Of a DNA stretch of 64,000 nucleotides, positions 49,900 to 61,527 are shown in pieces (the stretch's first letter is position 1; the number at the start of each line of letters is the position of its first letter). This stretch comes from Corynebacterium afermentans subsp. afermentans (GTDB lineage: Bacteria > Actinomycetota > Actinomycetes > Mycobacteriales > Mycobacteriaceae). Both the position numbers and the translations under genes were made by a program. The stretch spans positions 2,311,454 to 2,375,453 of the forward strand of contig NZ_CP046606.1 in assembly GCF_030408355.1 (NCBI RefSeq), written 5' to 3'. Under the pieces are notes generated by a model. The model did not search any database and had not been told where the DNA came from. It saw only the letters and a list, made by a program, of their open reading frames with translations.

Positions 49900-52316
49900 A
49901 CCGGTACGCCGCGCTGGCTGCCGTCGTGCTCGCCGCCCCCGCCGTGCCGCTGGCGCCGGACAACCCGGAAGTGACGGAGCACTGGGCGAACCTGACCGTG
50001 CGCCCGTCCGAAGGCGAGCAGGCGAGTGTGGAGGTCGTGGAGGCCCCGCACGCCATCTCCGCCCACGATCCGTTTCACGTGAAACTTCGCGTGACCAACC
50101 ACACCAAGGACACGCTCGAGGGCTTCAGCGTGGTTCCGCGCCGAGCTTCGGCGGTGGCCTCCGTGATGGAGCAGCGCTACGCAACCATCGCCGGCCCGCA
50201 GGAGTATGGGGTGGTGGGGGACGCGCGTGACGTCGATAAGCAATTGGCCCCCGGCGACTCGCTGGAGATCGAGATGGACCTGGGCCTCGACCTGCCGGAT
50301 GTGGGCACGTACCCAATCATGCTGCAGCTTCTCGACGCCTCCGGTGCCCCCCTCGACACCGACCGCTTCCACATGGGCGTCAAGGGCGTCCGGGACAACA
50401 TCCGGGCCGCGGAGCTGACCGCGCTGTACCCGGTGACCGCGGACGTGGACATCCTGCCCGGCGAGACCGGCGAGGCACCCGAGACGCAGCCGCTGGTGCT
50501 GGCGAACGACTCGCTGGCCGGCCAACTCGCGCCCGAGGGGCGGCTGAGCAAACTGGTGGACCAGTACATCGAGGCGGCCCAGACGCCGGAAGTCGGTTAC
50601 GCCACCTGCGTGGCGCTGGACCCGGCGCTGATCGACACCGTGGAGCGCATGCAACACGGCTACACCGTCGACGACGAACGCCCCGCCGTGGTGGAGGAAC
50701 CGAAACGCCTGCGCGACTCCTGGGGAGGAGAAGGCGACCCCGACGGCGAACCCGGCGTCGGCGTAGACGACGCGAAGGTGTGGCTGGACAAGGTGCGCCA
50801 CATCGCTGCCACCGGCTGCGTGGTGTCGCTGCCGTGGGCGAACGCGGACTTGAACGCCGTGGCGCGCACCGGCGACACGTGGCTCATGCGCGAGGCGGTG
50901 GAGCGCGGGCCGTTCGTGCTGCAGCGCGTACTGGGTACCGCCGGCACCCTCAACACCGTGGTCACCGGCGCAGGTTACGTCGAAAACGGCACCGCGCCGG
51001 CGCTGGGATGGGCGGACCATTCGCGCTCCACCGTCATGGACGAAGGCATGCAGGCCGCGTGGGAACGCGCCGAAGCGGCCGAGGTACAGGAAGAACACGA
51101 CGGGTCTGAAAGCGCCCTGGAGCGCGCGGACCTGGCGGATCTCGCCGGGTCGGCCGCACCCGCACCGCAGCAACCAGTGCGCGTGCTGGCCGCCGCCGAG
51201 GGCAGGAACTACGGCTGGATCGCGCCGGGAGTGATGACGGTGGGCTACCAGTCCTCCCTGGCCACCGTGCTGGCCGCCACCGGCGTGGACCCCGAAACCA
51301 CCGGTTTTTCCCAGCAGAACCTGCGCTACAACTACGCCGTGGACTCCAAGGCCGCCCGCGACACCAACGCCGCCGCCGCGGTGCGGCTGGCCGCCCAGTC
51401 CGCCTGGGTGGCGGGAGACTCCGGGGAGCAGCCGGAGCCGGTCCTGGTCGCCCCGCCGGTGAACTGGGACGCGGACACCGCCGCCGCCGTGCTGGGCACC
51501 GTGGCCGAGCTGGTCACCGGCGCGGGCGCGCACCCCATGGCGTTTGGCACCTACCTGGACGCTCCAGCTGATGTTCAGCCGGCGGGTGAGCCGGAGCAGC
51601 GCTCAGACCCCACCGCGTTTACCGACGCCGAGGTGCTCCAGGTGACCCAGCAGGCCGGGTTCATCAACGACCTGACGGGGTTGATGGTGCCCGATCCCGG
51701 CATTGCGCTGACCCGCTACGGGTTCACCCTGCCGCTGCGCCGGGACCTACTGCAGGCGCTGTCCATCGGGCAGCGCCGCGCAATGTCGCGCTACAGCGAC
51801 GCGGCGGCGGCCACTAGCGAGCGCCTCGGCGCCTCCCGCGCCGCGCTGGGAGACCTGCGCTCGGCGGTGGACCTGATCCCGCCCGGGAACGTCTACACGC
51901 GCACCTCCAATTCCAGCCCGCTGCTCATCGTGGCCCGCAACGGATTGCCGCTGCCGGTGGAGACCTCCATCAACTTCTCCGGGCCTGCGGACGCCCGCCT
52001 GCACGTGCCCGGGGTGCTGCGCATCCCGGCCCGCGGGTCTGTCACGGTGCAGATGACCGCGGACCTGCCGGAAAGCTCCCGCGGCACGGACCTGAATCTG
52101 TACCTGGCGAGCGCGAACGGGCAGCCGATCTCGCAGCCCGTGGACATCTCCGTGCGCACCACGCGGATCACGGTGGGCCGCTGGCTCGCCATCGCCGCGC
52201 TGGTTCTGGCCGGGCTGCTGGTGGTCATCGCGTTGCGCGGCGCGCGGGGCAGCCCGCCCGCAAGCAGCGAACGAGAACCACAGCCCAGCAGACGTAAGAA
52301 TCGGAGAACCAAGTGA
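49896..52316 (+). CDS. DUF6049-like envelope protein upstream of murJ
   Basis: The 806-residue product has a signal sequence ([20 protein letters not shown]), a long extracytoplasmic region with immunoglobulin-like beta segments ([20 protein letters not shown] near 55), a large alpha/beta part ([20 protein letters not shown] near 470), and one C-terminal membrane helix ([20 protein letters not shown]) with a basic tail. Known: this matches the Rv3909 position and plan, between mutT4 and murJ. A parS-like site lies within its codons for DPFHVKL. Start and stop overlap both neighbours by 4 bases. Confidence 0.88.
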   Translation: MNRYAALAAVVLAAPAVPLAPDNPEVTEHWANLTVRPSEGEQASVEVVEAPHAISAHDPFHVKLRVTNHTKDTLEGFSVVPRRASAVASVMEQRYATIAGPQEYGVVGDARDVDKQLAPGDSLEIEMDLGLDLPDVGTYPIMLQLLDASGAPLDTDRFHMGVKGVRDNIRAAELTALYPVTADVDILPGETGEAPETQPLVLANDSLAGQLAPEGRLSKLVDQYIEAAQTPEVGYATCVALDPALIDTVERMQHGYTVDDERPAVVEEPKRLRDSWGGEGDPDGEPGVGVDDAKVWLDKVRHIAATGCVVSLPWANADLNAVARTGDTWLMREAVERGPFVLQRVLGTAGTLNTVVTGAGYVENGTAPALGWADHSRSTVMDEGMQAAWERAEAAEVQEEHDGSESALERADLADLAGSAAPAPQQPVRVLAAAEGRNYGWIAPGVMTVGYQSSLATVLAATGVDPETTGFSQQNLRYNYAVDSKAARDTNAAAAVRLAAQSAWVAGDSGEQPEPVLVAPPVNWDADTAAAVLGTVAELVTGAGAHPMAFGTYLDAPADVQPAGEPEQRSDPTAFTDAEVLQVTQQAGFINDLTGLMVPDPGIALTRYGFTLPLRRDLLQALSIGQRRAMSRYSDAAAATSERLGASRAALGDLRSAVDLIPPGNVYTRTSNSSPLLIVARNGLPLPVETSINFSGPADARLHVPGVLRIPARGSVTVQMTADLPESSRGTDLNLYLASANGQPISQPVDISVRTTRITVGRWLAIAALVLAGLLVVIALRGARGSPPASSEREPQPSRRKNRRTK
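50071..50086. promoter_or_regulatory. parS-like site inside a gene (14/16)
   Basis: Seen: CGTTTCACGTGAAACT; the inner 14 bases GTTTCACGTGAAAC are exact. Confidence 0.75.
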
Positions 52317-55300
52317 CGGAACAGGGACTGCGCCGGCGCATTGTCACGCCAGCGCCGCCAGCGCCGGTACCGGCGCCGCGCGAAACCAAACCGGCGCGCG
52401 AGGAGCTCGAGGACGGCGCGCCGGATAAGTCGCTGCTGACCACCAGCCCCAAGGGTGAGACCATCGCCCCGCCGCAGACCGCCGACACCGTAGCCGCGGG
52501 CACAGCAAGCACTGTCGCTGTCGCCGAACCCCAGGCCAGCGAGGAGGAGCCCACCGCCAAGGGCGGGGAGAAGGTCGTGCGCGCCACCGGCTCCATGGCC
52601 GTGGCCACCCTCATCTCGCGCATCACCGGGTTCATCCGCACCGTACTCATCGGCGCGGCGCTCGGCGAGGTGGTGGCGGCGTCCTTCAACACCGCCAACA
52701 CCCTGCCCAACCTGATCACGGAGATCGTGCTCGGCTCCGTGCTCACAGCACTGGTGGTGCCGGTGCTGGTGCGCGCGGAGAAAGAGGATGCAGACCACGG
52801 CGCGGCGTTTATCCGCCGCCTGTTCACGCTGACCCTGACTCTGATGACGGTGGTCACCGTCGCCGCCGTGGCGGCCGCGCCGCTGCTGAGCCGGATGATG
52901 ATGGACGAGGACTCCCTGGGCAACCTCGTCCAAACCACCTCGTTCGCGTATTTGGTGCTGCCGCAGATCTTCTTCTACGGCATGTTCTCCCTGTTCATGG
53001 CAATTTTGAACACGAAGGAGCACTTCCGCCCGGGCGCCTGGGCCCCGGTGGCCAACAACGTCGTCTCCATTGCCGTGCTCGTGGCGTACATGGCGCTGCC
53101 GGGGCGGCTGAACCCGGCGGCGCCGACGTCGATAAGCAATCCCCACGTGCTCCTGCTGGGCCTTGGCACCACGGCCGGCGTGGTGGTGCAGTGCCTGATC
53201 ATGCTGCCCGCGCTGCGCAAGCTGGGCATCGATTTACGCCCGCTGTGGGGCATTGACGAGCGCCTCAAGCAGTTCGGCGGCATGGCGCTGGCGATTGTCA
53301 CCTACGTGGCCATTAGCCAGTTCGGCTACGTCATCACCTCGCGCATCGCGTTTGACGCGGACGCGGCGGCGCAGTTCATCTACCAGCAGCACTGGATGTT
53401 GCTGCAAATGCCGTACGGCATCATCGGCGTCACCCTGCTGACCGCGATCATGCCGCGCATGTCCCGCAACGCCGCGGACGGCGACGACGCAGCCGTGGTC
53501 GCGGACCTGACCATGGGCACGAAGCTGACGTTCATCGCGATGCTCCCGATCATCATCTTCATGACGGCGCTGGGCCCCGACATCGCCCACGCCCTGTTCG
53601 CCTACGGCTCGTTCAGCCCCCAGGCCGCGCACCTGCTCGGCCTGACCATCTCCGCGTCCTCGTTCACCCTGATCCCGTACGCGCTGGTGATGCTGCACCT
53701 GCGCGTGTTCTACGCGCGCGAAGAGGCGTGGACGCCCACGTTCATCATCGCCGGCATCACCGGCACGAAGATCCTGCTGTCCGCGCTCGCGCCGTACATC
53801 GCGCAGGACCCCAGCCACGTGGTGGTGCTGCTCGGTGCGGCGAACGGCTTCGGCTTTGTCGCCGGCGCGCTCATCGGCGCGCTGCTGCTGCGCCGCAAGC
53901 TGGGCACCCTGCGCTCCAGCGACGTGCTGCGCACCTCCATCTGGGCGGTGGCCGCGGCACTCGTGGGTGTTGCGGTGATCTTCGGTGTGCGCTGGCTGCT
54001 TCGCGACGTCGCCGGCCTGCACCTGCCCGAGGCCCTCGGACGCCTCATCGGTGCCCCCAGCCTGGGCAACCTCATCGAGGTGGTCCTGCTGGGCCTGCTG
54101 TTTCTGGTGGTCACCGGCCTGGTGCTGTCGCGCTCCAAGCTGCCCGAGGTGCAGAACCTGGGCCGCGCGCTGCAGCGCATCCCGGTGCTGGGGCGCTTCA
54201 TCCGCCCGGACGAGGACCGCGCGCTCGAGGTGGGCGAGGCGGACCCGCGGGACGTGTCCAACCAGTTCCTCGCCTCCGACACCTTCAACGCCTCCCCGGT
54301 GCCGCCGCCGATGTCGGCCGGTGTGGTCCGCGGGCCGCGTCTGGTGCCGGGCGCGAGCGTGTCCGACGGGCGCTTCCGCCTGATCCGCGACCACGGCGCC
54401 ACCACCGGCGCGCGCTTCTGGCAGGCGAGGGAAGTGGCCACCGGCCGCGATGTGGCGCTGACGTTCGTGGACACCACCGGTGCCGCCCCGATGGCCCCGG
54501 CCACCCCCCGCGAGGCGGCGCTGAAGGCCGCCGGCGTGGCGCGGCGCACCCGCAAGATGGACAAGCTGCACCTGCCTGCGGTGGCCGAGAACATTGAAAT
54601 CCTGTCGTACCGTTCCGGCGCCCTCGTGGTGGCGGACTGGGTGGAGGGCTCCTCGGTCAAGGCCGTGGCGGAGTCCGGCCAGACACTGCACACCGAGGCC
54701 GTGGCCAACGCGCTGGCACCGCTGGCCGGTGCCATGGCCGCGGCGCACGAGGAGGACGTGCCGCTGGGGCTAGACAACCGCCAGCAGCTGCGCATCGACC
54801 ACGAAGGCCACGTGCGCCTGGCGTTCCCGGTGGTGTTGCCGGACGCCACCCCGGCAACGGACGCGGAGTCCTTCGCCTCCGCACTGACGCTGCTGACCAG
54901 CAACGTCAGCTCCGACGACCTGGACGATGTCACCGCCCGCACCCGCGCGCTTGTGGACGCGGACGCGGTGGACCAGGCCGCCTTCCGCGACATCGAGCGC
55001 GCCCTGTACGAGGCGGCGAACCTGCCGGTGCCCAACGAGGACGCCCCGACTGACGAGATCCCGGTGGTGGAGATCTACGAGCCGGTCGAGCCGGTGGCCG
55101 AGCACGTGGAGGACCCGGACGAGCTGCGCGGCGGCTTCGGCGGCCGCACCATGGGCCCGGTGACCATCGGGCTGCTCACCTTCGCCGCGGTCATCGCCGC
55201 GGTGCTGGTGGGCGTGCTCACCACGTACCTGGTGGACTTCGTCTCCGGCGAAAACGTAGTGGACCGTCCGTCGGCCGCGCCCACAACCACCACACGCGAC

Positions 55301-55624
55301 CCGGGCATGCCGGTGGTCATCGGCCCGCTGAACATGGAGGTCTTAGACGACAGCTCCGTGCAGTTCACCCCTGAGGACGGCTCGACGTTCACGCTTGAGC
55401 AGGTGCTTATCGACGCCTCCGGCACCGCCAACTACACCCTGTACGGCGTGACGGCAGAGCAGGAGACCGCGCACCCGCCCGTGATCGCGGAGGGCAAGTT
55501 GCGGGGCGGCCAGATCAGCGCCGACGTCGAAACCAACGAACCATTGTTACGCGTGGTGCTGAAGGTCGACGGCGAGACGGATGTGAAGAACCTCTCGCTG
55601 GTCGGCCACGTAGTTGTCCACTGA
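52313..55624 (+). CDS. murJ: Lipid II flippase MurJ fused to a pseudokinase and extracellular domain
   Basis: The 1103-residue protein moves lipid II across the membrane. Seen: a 100-residue polar start, then a MATE-like/MviN core of about 14 helices (residues 90-600; ATGSMAVATLISRITGFIRT, MLPRLRK-type loops), a kinase-like domain near 685-890 (RLVPGASVSDGRFRLIRDHG, ADWVEGSSVKAVAESG) without the usual HRD or DFG residues, a membrane helix near 950 (GPVTIGLLTFAAVIAAVLVG) and an outer beta domain. Known: mycobacterial MurJ has the same fusion and its pseudokinase binds FhaA. GTG start overlaps the upstream TGA. Confidence 0.93.
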   Translation: MTEQGLRRRIVTPAPPAPVPAPRETKPAREELEDGAPDKSLLTTSPKGETIAPPQTADTVAAGTASTVAVAEPQASEEEPTAKGGEKVVRATGSMAVATLISRITGFIRTVLIGAALGEVVAASFNTANTLPNLITEIVLGSVLTALVVPVLVRAEKEDADHGAAFIRRLFTLTLTLMTVVTVAAVAAAPLLSRMMMDEDSLGNLVQTTSFAYLVLPQIFFYGMFSLFMAILNTKEHFRPGAWAPVANNVVSIAVLVAYMALPGRLNPAAPTSISNPHVLLLGLGTTAGVVVQCLIMLPALRKLGIDLRPLWGIDERLKQFGGMALAIVTYVAISQFGYVITSRIAFDADAAAQFIYQQHWMLLQMPYGIIGVTLLTAIMPRMSRNAADGDDAAVVADLTMGTKLTFIAMLPIIIFMTALGPDIAHALFAYGSFSPQAAHLLGLTISASSFTLIPYALVMLHLRVFYAREEAWTPTFIIAGITGTKILLSALAPYIAQDPSHVVVLLGAANGFGFVAGALIGALLLRRKLGTLRSSDVLRTSIWAVAAALVGVAVIFGVRWLLRDVAGLHLPEALGRLIGAPSLGNLIEVVLLGLLFLVVTGLVLSRSKLPEVQNLGRALQRIPVLGRFIRPDEDRALEVGEADPRDVSNQFLASDTFNASPVPPPMSAGVVRGPRLVPGASVSDGRFRLIRDHGATTGARFWQAREVATGRDVALTFVDTTGAAPMAPATPREAALKAAGVARRTRKMDKLHLPAVAENIEILSYRSGALVVADWVEGSSVKAVAESGQTLHTEAVANALAPLAGAMAAAHEEDVPLGLDNRQQLRIDHEGHVRLAFPVVLPDATPATDAESFASALTLLTSNVSSDDLDDVTARTRALVDADAVDQAAFRDIERALYEAANLPVPNEDAPTDEIPVVEIYEPVEPVAEHVEDPDELRGGFGGRTMGPVTIGLLTFAAVIAAVLVGVLTTYLVDFVSGENVVDRPSAAPTTTTRDPGMPVVIGPLNMEVLDDSSVQFTPEDGSTFTLEQVLIDASGTANYTLYGVTAEQETAHPPVIAEGKLRGGQISADVETNEPLLRVVLKVDGETDVKNLSLVGHVVVH

Positions 55625-55633
55625 AATGCGCAC

Positions 55634-55662
55634 CCGGCCCTAGGCAGGGGGTCTAGGGCCGG
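55634..55662. terminator. Inverted repeat between murJ and sigM
   Basis: Seen: CCGGCCCTAG at 55634-55643 pairs perfectly with CTAGGGCCGG at 55653-55662. No T-run follows. It may slow transcription from murJ or serve as an operator for sigM, whose start is 35 bases downstream. Confidence 0.5.
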
Positions 55663-55697
55663 GGCATAGTGGGGGCAACTGAATTTTTGGGGGGAAA

Positions 55698-56261
55698 ATG
55701 GACTACATCAACGACCGGCAGCTGGTGGCGAACTACCTGGCAGGGGACCGGCAGGCCTTCGCGCTCATCGTGCGGCGCCACCGCAAACGTATGTACTTCG
55801 CCGCCCGCAACTTCGCGCGCAACGAGCAGGACGCCCAAGACATCGTCCAAGACGCCCTGTTCAAGGCGGCGCGCAGCATGCACACCTACCGCGGGGAAGC
55901 GAAGCTGTCCACGTGGCTGCACCGCATGACCATCAACGCGGCGATAGACCACCAGCGCAAAGACGGCCGCTCCGGCGCCCAGTGCAGCCTGGACGACAAC
56001 GACACCGTCGACATCGACGCGAACAAGTACCTCGCCTACAACCCCATGGAGAACATGGAGCGCACGATGGCCATGCGGCAGGCCCTGGCGGTGCTGCCGC
56101 AGGCGCAGCGCAAAGCGCTGTGGCTCATCGACGTCGCGGGCATGAGCGTCGGCGACGCCGCCGCGGAACTCGGGGTGCAACCCGGCACCGTGAAGTCGCG
56201 CCGCTACCGGGCGCGCGAGGCCGTCGCAGCGGCGATAGGGGAGGCGGCGCCGGCGCGCTAA
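55698..56261 (+). CDS. sigM: ECF sigma factor SigM
   Basis: The 187-residue protein is an extracytoplasmic-function sigma factor. Seen: region 2 with [20 protein letters not shown] near residue 37 and [20 protein letters not shown] near 62, and region 4 with [20 protein letters not shown] and [20 protein letters not shown] near 125-165. GGGGGG lies before ATG 55698. Known: corynebacterial SigM controls trxB-trxA, groES and iron-sulfur genes under oxidative stress. No anti-sigma gene lies next to it; trxB follows 11 bases later, as in related genomes. Confidence 0.93.
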   Translation: MDYINDRQLVANYLAGDRQAFALIVRRHRKRMYFAARNFARNEQDAQDIVQDALFKAARSMHTYRGEAKLSTWLHRMTINAAIDHQRKDGRSGAQCSLDDNDTVDIDANKYLAYNPMENMERTMAMRQALAVLPQAQRKALWLIDVAGMSVGDAAAELGVQPGTVKSRRYRAREAVAAAIGEAAPAR

Positions 56262-56272
56262 GATCTGCAACC

Positions 56273-57274
<1,002 letters not shown>

Positions 57275-57284
57275 ACTAGCGCGC

Positions 57285-57608
57285 ATGAACGCACCAGTTG
57301 ATGTGACCCAAGCAACCTTCAAAAACGAGGTCATCGAGGCGGACACCCCGGTGCTCGTGGACTTCTGGGCGGAGTGGTGCGGCCCGTGCCGCAAACTCTC
57401 CCCGCTGCTGGACGAAGTCGCACAGGAAATGGCCGGCCAAGTCAAGGTGGCGAAGGTCAACGTGGACAACGAGCGCGCGCTCGGCGCCATGTTCCAAGTC
57501 ATGTCCATCCCCGCCGTCCTGCTGTTCAAGGACGGCAAAAAGGTCGACGAGTTCGTGGGTGTGCGCCCCAAATCCGAGATCGTTTCCAAGATTCAGGCGC
57601 AGCTCTAG
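57285..57608 (+). CDS. trxA: Thioredoxin
   Basis: The 107-residue protein has the thioredoxin active site WCGPC in DFWAEWCGPCRKLSPLLDEV near residue 33, the cis-proline in MSIPAVLLFKDGKK near 75 and the usual length. It passes electrons from TrxB to cytosolic disulfides. ATG 57285; 10 bases after trxB and 43 bases before the amidase-like gene. Confidence 0.96.
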   Translation: MNAPVDVTQATFKNEVIEADTPVLVDFWAEWCGPCRKLSPLLDEVAQEMAGQVKVAKVNVDNERALGAMFQVMSIPAVLLFKDGKKVDEFVGVRPKSEIVSKIQAQL

Positions 57609-57651
57609 CGGCGCGTAGACTGACTCTGTCCATCCGAATAGAAAGGCCCGC

Positions 57652-58830
57652 ATGCAAGACATTTTGCGCGTTGGCGACTCCAGCACACGGGTCGCCGAGG
57701 TCCGGATGTCCTTAGCCCGCCTGGGCCTGCTAGACGGCTACGAGGGCGAGATCGACTCCACCCGCCGCTTCACCGAAGCCGAGATGCTTTACGACGACAC
57801 GCTGTGCGAGGCCGTCAAAGCCTTCCAACAATCCCGCGGCATCGTGCCCACCGGGACCATCGACTCGGCGACGCTGCGGGAACTGCGCGAAGCGTCCTAC
57901 ACCCTCGGCGCGCGCGTGCTGAGCTACCAGCCCGGCCAGGAAATGGTCGGCGACGATGTCCGGCAGCTGCAATCCCAGCTCCACGAGCTGGGCTTCTACC
58001 CGCACCGGATAGACGGCCGCTTCGGTCCGCACACCTATGAGTCGCTGATGAACTACCAGCTCAACTCCGGGCTGGAAGACGACGGCGTGTGCGGCCCCGA
58101 CACGCTGCGCGCCCTGTCGCTTCTGGGCCGGCGCATCACCGGCGGGTCCGCCCAGGCCATCCGCGAGCGCGAAACCGTGCGCCAGGCCGGCCCGAACCTG
58201 ACCGGCAAGCGCGTGGTCATCGACCCGGACCTGGGCGGCACCGACCGCGGCCTGGTGGTGGACGGCCCGTACGGCCCCATCACAGAAGAAGAAATCCTGT
58301 GGGATTTGGCCCAGCGCATTGAGGGGCGCATGGTTGCCGCCGGCATGGAGACCATCCTGTCGCGCCCGCGCGGCGACAACCCCTCCAACAAGCAGCGCGC
58401 CGACCTGGCCAACGGGTTCAAGGCGGACCTGGTCATTTCGCTGCGCCTGGACTCCTACCCGAATGAGAAAGCCAACGGCGTGGCCACGTTCTATTTCGGC
58501 TCCGAGAAGGGCAGCTCCTCGTTAACCGGGGAGACGCTCTCGGGCTACATCCAGCGCGAGGTCGCCGCCCGCACTCAGCTACAGAACTGCCGTAACCACG
58601 CCCGCACCTGGGAGATGCTGCGCATGACCCGGATGCCGTCGGTGGAACTTGTGGCCGGCTACCTCACCAACCCGGGGGACCTGGCCATCCTCACCGACCC
58701 AAACGAGCGCGACGCCATCGCCGAAGCCGTCGTGGTGGCCGTGAAGCGCCTCTACCTACTCGGCCACGACAACCGGCCCACCGGCACCTACTCCTTCAAG
58801 GAGCTGCTGCGGGAGGAAAAGCACGCCTAG
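57652..58830 (+). CDS. cwlM: CwlM-type N-acetylmuramoyl-L-alanine amidase-like protein
   Basis: The 392-residue protein has two peptidoglycan-binding repeats (residues about 8-70 and 90-155; [20 protein letters not shown] and [20 protein letters not shown]) and an Amidase_3 domain near 185-375 ([38 protein letters not shown]). The usual first zinc-ligand motif DPGHGG reads DPDLGGTD here, so the zinc site is probably lost. Known: mycobacterial CwlM lacks a signal peptide, is cytoplasmic and activates MurA; this gene also lacks one and holds the same place. It converges with parB with a 4-base overlap. Confidence 0.9.
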   Translation: MQDILRVGDSSTRVAEVRMSLARLGLLDGYEGEIDSTRRFTEAEMLYDDTLCEAVKAFQQSRGIVPTGTIDSATLRELREASYTLGARVLSYQPGQEMVGDDVRQLQSQLHELGFYPHRIDGRFGPHTYESLMNYQLNSGLEDDGVCGPDTLRALSLLGRRITGGSAQAIRERETVRQAGPNLTGKRVVIDPDLGGTDRGLVVDGPYGPITEEEILWDLAQRIEGRMVAAGMETILSRPRGDNPSNKQRADLANGFKADLVISLRLDSYPNEKANGVATFYFGSEKGSSSLTGETLSGYIQREVAARTQLQNCRNHARTWEMLRMTRMPSVELVAGYLTNPGDLAILTDPNERDAIAEAVVVAVKRLYLLGHDNRPTGTYSFKELLREEKHA

Positions 58831-59870
58831 TCGGTGCCCTGGATGAGCCCCATGATGCGCTCGAAGTCGTCCTTGTCGCCGAACTCGACCACGATTTTGC
58901 CCTTGCGCTTGCCCATGGTCACCGACACCTTGGTGTCCCAGATGTCAGCCAGTGAGTCGGCGGCGCGGGTGAGGTACTCCGGCTGCGGGGCGGGCTGACG
59001 CTTCGGCTTGTCCGGCACCTTGCCGCCTGCGTTGATCAGGGACACGGCCTCTTCCGTGGCGCGGACGGACAACCCCTCGGCGACGATACGGTCAGCGAGT
59101 TGGGCCTGGGCGTCAGCGGTGTCGTCGCCAACTTTAATGCCCAACAGCGCACGCGCGTGGCCTGCGGAAAGCACGCCGGCGGCGACGCGGCGCTGCACGC
59201 CCACGGGCAGGTTGAGCAGGCGGATCGCGTTGGTGATCACGGGGCGCGAGCGGCCCAAACGGTCCGCGAGCTGCTCCTGGGTCACGCCGAACTCGTCGAG
59301 AAGCTGCTGGTAGGCGGCCGCCTCTTCGAGCGGGTTGAGCTGGACGCGGTGGATGTTTTCCAAAAGCGCGTCGCGCAGCATGTCCTCGTCGGAGGTTTCA
59401 CGCACGATCGCCGGGATGTGCTTCAGGCCGGCCTTGGAGGCGGCGCGCCAGCGACGTTCGCCCATGATCAGCTCAAAACCCTCGGGCGTGTCGCGCACAA
59501 CGATGGGCTGGAGCAGGCCGAACTCGCGGATGGAGTGGACCAGCTCAGCCAGCTCGTCCTCGTCGAAGACCTGGCGCGGCTGCTTCGGGTTGGGGATGAT
59601 CTGGCCGACCGGGATCTCCTGGTAGCGCGCGCCCACCGGCACGGGCTGGATCACCTTGTCGCGCTTGGCAGACACTGTCGGGGCGCCCTGGACTTTCTTT
59701 TTGGGGGCACCCTTTGGTGCGTCGTCAGGCTTGGGTGCTTCCTTGCCAAAGATCACGTCGGAGGCGCCCCCGCCGATGCCCGGGGTCTTGCCGTTTTTGT
59801 CGATGTCCGACGGCGTCGACGGGATAAGCGCCGCCAGTCCGCGGCCGAGGCCGCCCTTGCGTTCTGCCAT
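58827..59870 (-). CDS. parB: Chromosome-partitioning protein ParB
   Basis: The 347-residue protein binds parS and spreads as a CTP-dependent clamp. Seen: [20 protein letters not shown] near residue 90, the CTP-binding [20 protein letters not shown] near 135, the helix-turn-helix [20 protein letters not shown] near 195, and a C-terminal dimerisation part ([20 protein letters not shown]). The basic N-terminus has [12 protein letters not shown], the ParA-stimulating peptide. ATG 59870 lies 3 bases after the parA stop. Six parS-like sites are in this window. Confidence 0.96.
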   Translation of the reverse strand: MAERKGGLGRGLAALIPSTPSDIDKNGKTPGIGGGASDVIFGKEAPKPDDAPKGAPKKKVQGAPTVSAKRDKVIQPVPVGARYQEIPVGQIIPNPKQPRQVFDEDELAELVHSIREFGLLQPIVVRDTPEGFELIMGERRWRAASKAGLKHIPAIVRETSDEDMLRDALLENIHRVQLNPLEEAAAYQQLLDEFGVTQEQLADRLGRSRPVITNAIRLLNLPVGVQRRVAAGVLSAGHARALLGIKVGDDTADAQAQLADRIVAEGLSVRATEEAVSLINAGGKVPDKPKRQPAPQPEYLTRAADSLADIWDTKVSVTMGKRKGKIVVEFGDKDDFERIMGLIQGTD

Positions 59871-59873
59871 TGA

Positions 59874-60815
59874 TTAGTCCTCCTCAGAGTCGAGCTGGTT
59901 GTAGACCTCGGGGCTCACGCCGATCGGGCCGGTAGTGGGGTGGGGCTGGTAGTCGCCGCGGGTGGCCAGCTCCTTCGCCGCGTCGAAGTAGGCCAGCGCA
60001 CCGCGGGAGCCGGGGTCGTAATCGATGACGGTCTGGCCGTAGCCGGGCGCCTCGGAGACCTTCACGGAGCGGGGGATGACGTTGTTCAGCACCACTTGGC
60101 CGAACTGGCCGCGCACCTCGTCAGCCACGTCGGCGGCAAGGCGGGTGCGGGCGTCGTACATCGTCAGCAGGATCCCGGAGATGTGCAGGTTGTGGTTCAG
60201 GTGCTCGCGGATCATGCCGATGTTGCTCAAAAGCTGGCCCACGCCCTCGAGCGCGTAGTACTCGCACTGGATGGGGATGAGCACCTCGTCCACCGCGGTC
60301 ATCGCGTTGATAGTGAGCAGCCCAAGCGACGGCGGGCAGTCAATGAACACGTAATCGAAGCCGTGCTCGTCCAAAAAGCCCCGGCGGATCTGGTCGTGCA
60401 GGCGGTATTCGCGCCGCACCATTGACACCAGTTCAATCTCCGCGCCGGCCAGGTCGATGGTGGCGGGGATGCAGAACAGGTTCGGGTTCTCCGGGTGCGG
60501 CTGCACCGCGTCGGAGCCCTCGGCCTCGCCGATGAGCAACTCGTAGCTCGACGTGGTGCCGGAGGTGTGCTCCGCACCGAGCGCGGTCGACGCGTTGCCC
60601 TGCGGGTCCAGGTCGATCACCAGCACCTTCAGGCCCTGCTTGCTCAGCCCGGCCGCCAGGTTCACGCTGGTGGTGGTCTTGCCCACGCCGCCCTTCTGGT
60701 TGGCCACGGTGATCACGCGCGGCTGGTCCGGCTTCGGGAGCGTTTCGCTTCTCGACGTCACACGCGCCGCCCGCATCGCCGCCTCCATCACAGGAGTCTC
60801 GTCGTAGTTTTCCAT
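59874..60815 (-). CDS. parA: Chromosome-partitioning ATPase ParA
   Basis: The 313-residue Walker-type ATPase moves ParB-bound origins. Seen: the deviant Walker A NQKGGVGKTTTSVNLAAGLS near residue 43, VLVIDLDPQGNASTALG near 70, YVFIDCPPSLGLLTINAMTA near 155 and QCEYYALEGVGQLLSNIGMI near 185. The stop lies just upstream of parB. rsmG ends at 60816, directly upstream. Confidence 0.97.
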   Translation of the reverse strand: MENYDETPVMEAAMRAARVTSRSETLPKPDQPRVITVANQKGGVGKTTTSVNLAAGLSKQGLKVLVIDLDPQGNASTALGAEHTSGTTSSYELLIGEAEGSDAVQPHPENPNLFCIPATIDLAGAEIELVSMVRREYRLHDQIRRGFLDEHGFDYVFIDCPPSLGLLTINAMTAVDEVLIPIQCEYYALEGVGQLLSNIGMIREHLNHNLHISGILLTMYDARTRLAADVADEVRGQFGQVVLNNVIPRSVKVSEAPGYGQTVIDYDPGSRGALAYFDAAKELATRGDYQPHPTTGPIGVSPEVYNQLDSEED

Positions 60816-61448
60816 CTACGCCCCCTTCTTTCTGCGCTGGATACGAATCAACGTGGTGGGCTGCTCCAGCACGGATCCGCCCACGGTAAAGATCTCCGCC
60901 TCGCCGCCGCCGGCCTTCGCAATAGCCTTTTCGTCGCGCTCGAGTTCCTCGGCCACGGATTCGCCCTTCATCGCAATCATGTACCCGCCGCCCTGCAGCA
61001 GCGGAATGGACCACCCGGCGAGCTTACCCAGCGGGGCGACGGCGCGGGATGTGACGGCGTCGAACTCCGCCTTCGCCTGCTCCTCAGCGCGCCCACGCAC
61101 CACAGTCACGTTGTCCAGGCCTAGCTCGGAGACGACCTCCTTGAGGTAGGTGGAGCGCTTCAGCAGCGGCTCGATCAGCGTGATGGAAAGATCCGGCCGT
61201 GCAATCGCCAGCGGGATGCCGGGAAGGCCCGCACCGGAGCCGATGTCCGCAACCTTCCGCCCGGGTTCGAACGCCTCCGCGATTACCGCGCAGTTGAGGA
61301 TGTGGCGCTCCCACAAGCGGTCCAGCTCTTTCGGCCCGATAAAGCCGCGCTCGGCGGCCGTGGTGGCCAGCGAGCGGTGGTATGCCTCGGCCAATCCGAG
61401 GCGTTCTCCGAAGACTTGGGCTGCGGCTGCAGGGGAGGTATCCGACAT
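60816..61448 (-). CDS. rsmG: 16S rRNA m7G527 methyltransferase
   Basis: The 210-residue SAM-dependent enzyme methylates G527 of 16S rRNA. Seen: LDRLWERHILNCAVIAEAFE near residue 42, VADIGSGAGLPGIPLAIARP near 70 as SAM motif, RAEEQAKAEFDAVTSRAVAP near 125. ATG 61448 is used; a longer frame begins with unrelated residues. The stop touches the parA start. Loss of this gene is a known route to low-level streptomycin resistance. Confidence 0.95.
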   Translation of the reverse strand: MSDTSPAAAAQVFGERLGLAEAYHRSLATTAAERGFIGPKELDRLWERHILNCAVIAEAFEPGRKVADIGSGAGLPGIPLAIARPDLSITLIEPLLKRSTYLKEVVSELGLDNVTVVRGRAEEQAKAEFDAVTSRAVAPLGKLAGWSIPLLQGGGYMIAMKGESVAEELERDEKAIAKAGGGEAEIFTVGGSVLEQPTTLIRIQRRKKGA

Positions 61449-61478
61449 GCACAACACTGTAGTCGGCCCGCCGACATG

Positions 61479-61508
61479 AAAAAGTCCCGGCCACAAAGGG
61501 CCGGGACT
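61479..61508 (-). terminator. Terminator between yidC and rsmG
   Basis: Seen: on the minus strand AGTCCCGGCC-CTTTGT-GGCCGGGACT followed by TTTT. It lies 20 bases after the yidC stop and separates the rpmH-rnpA-yidD-yidC transcript from rsmG-parA-parB. Confidence 0.88.
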
Positions 61509-61527
61509 ACACGTCGATAAGCTAGTG

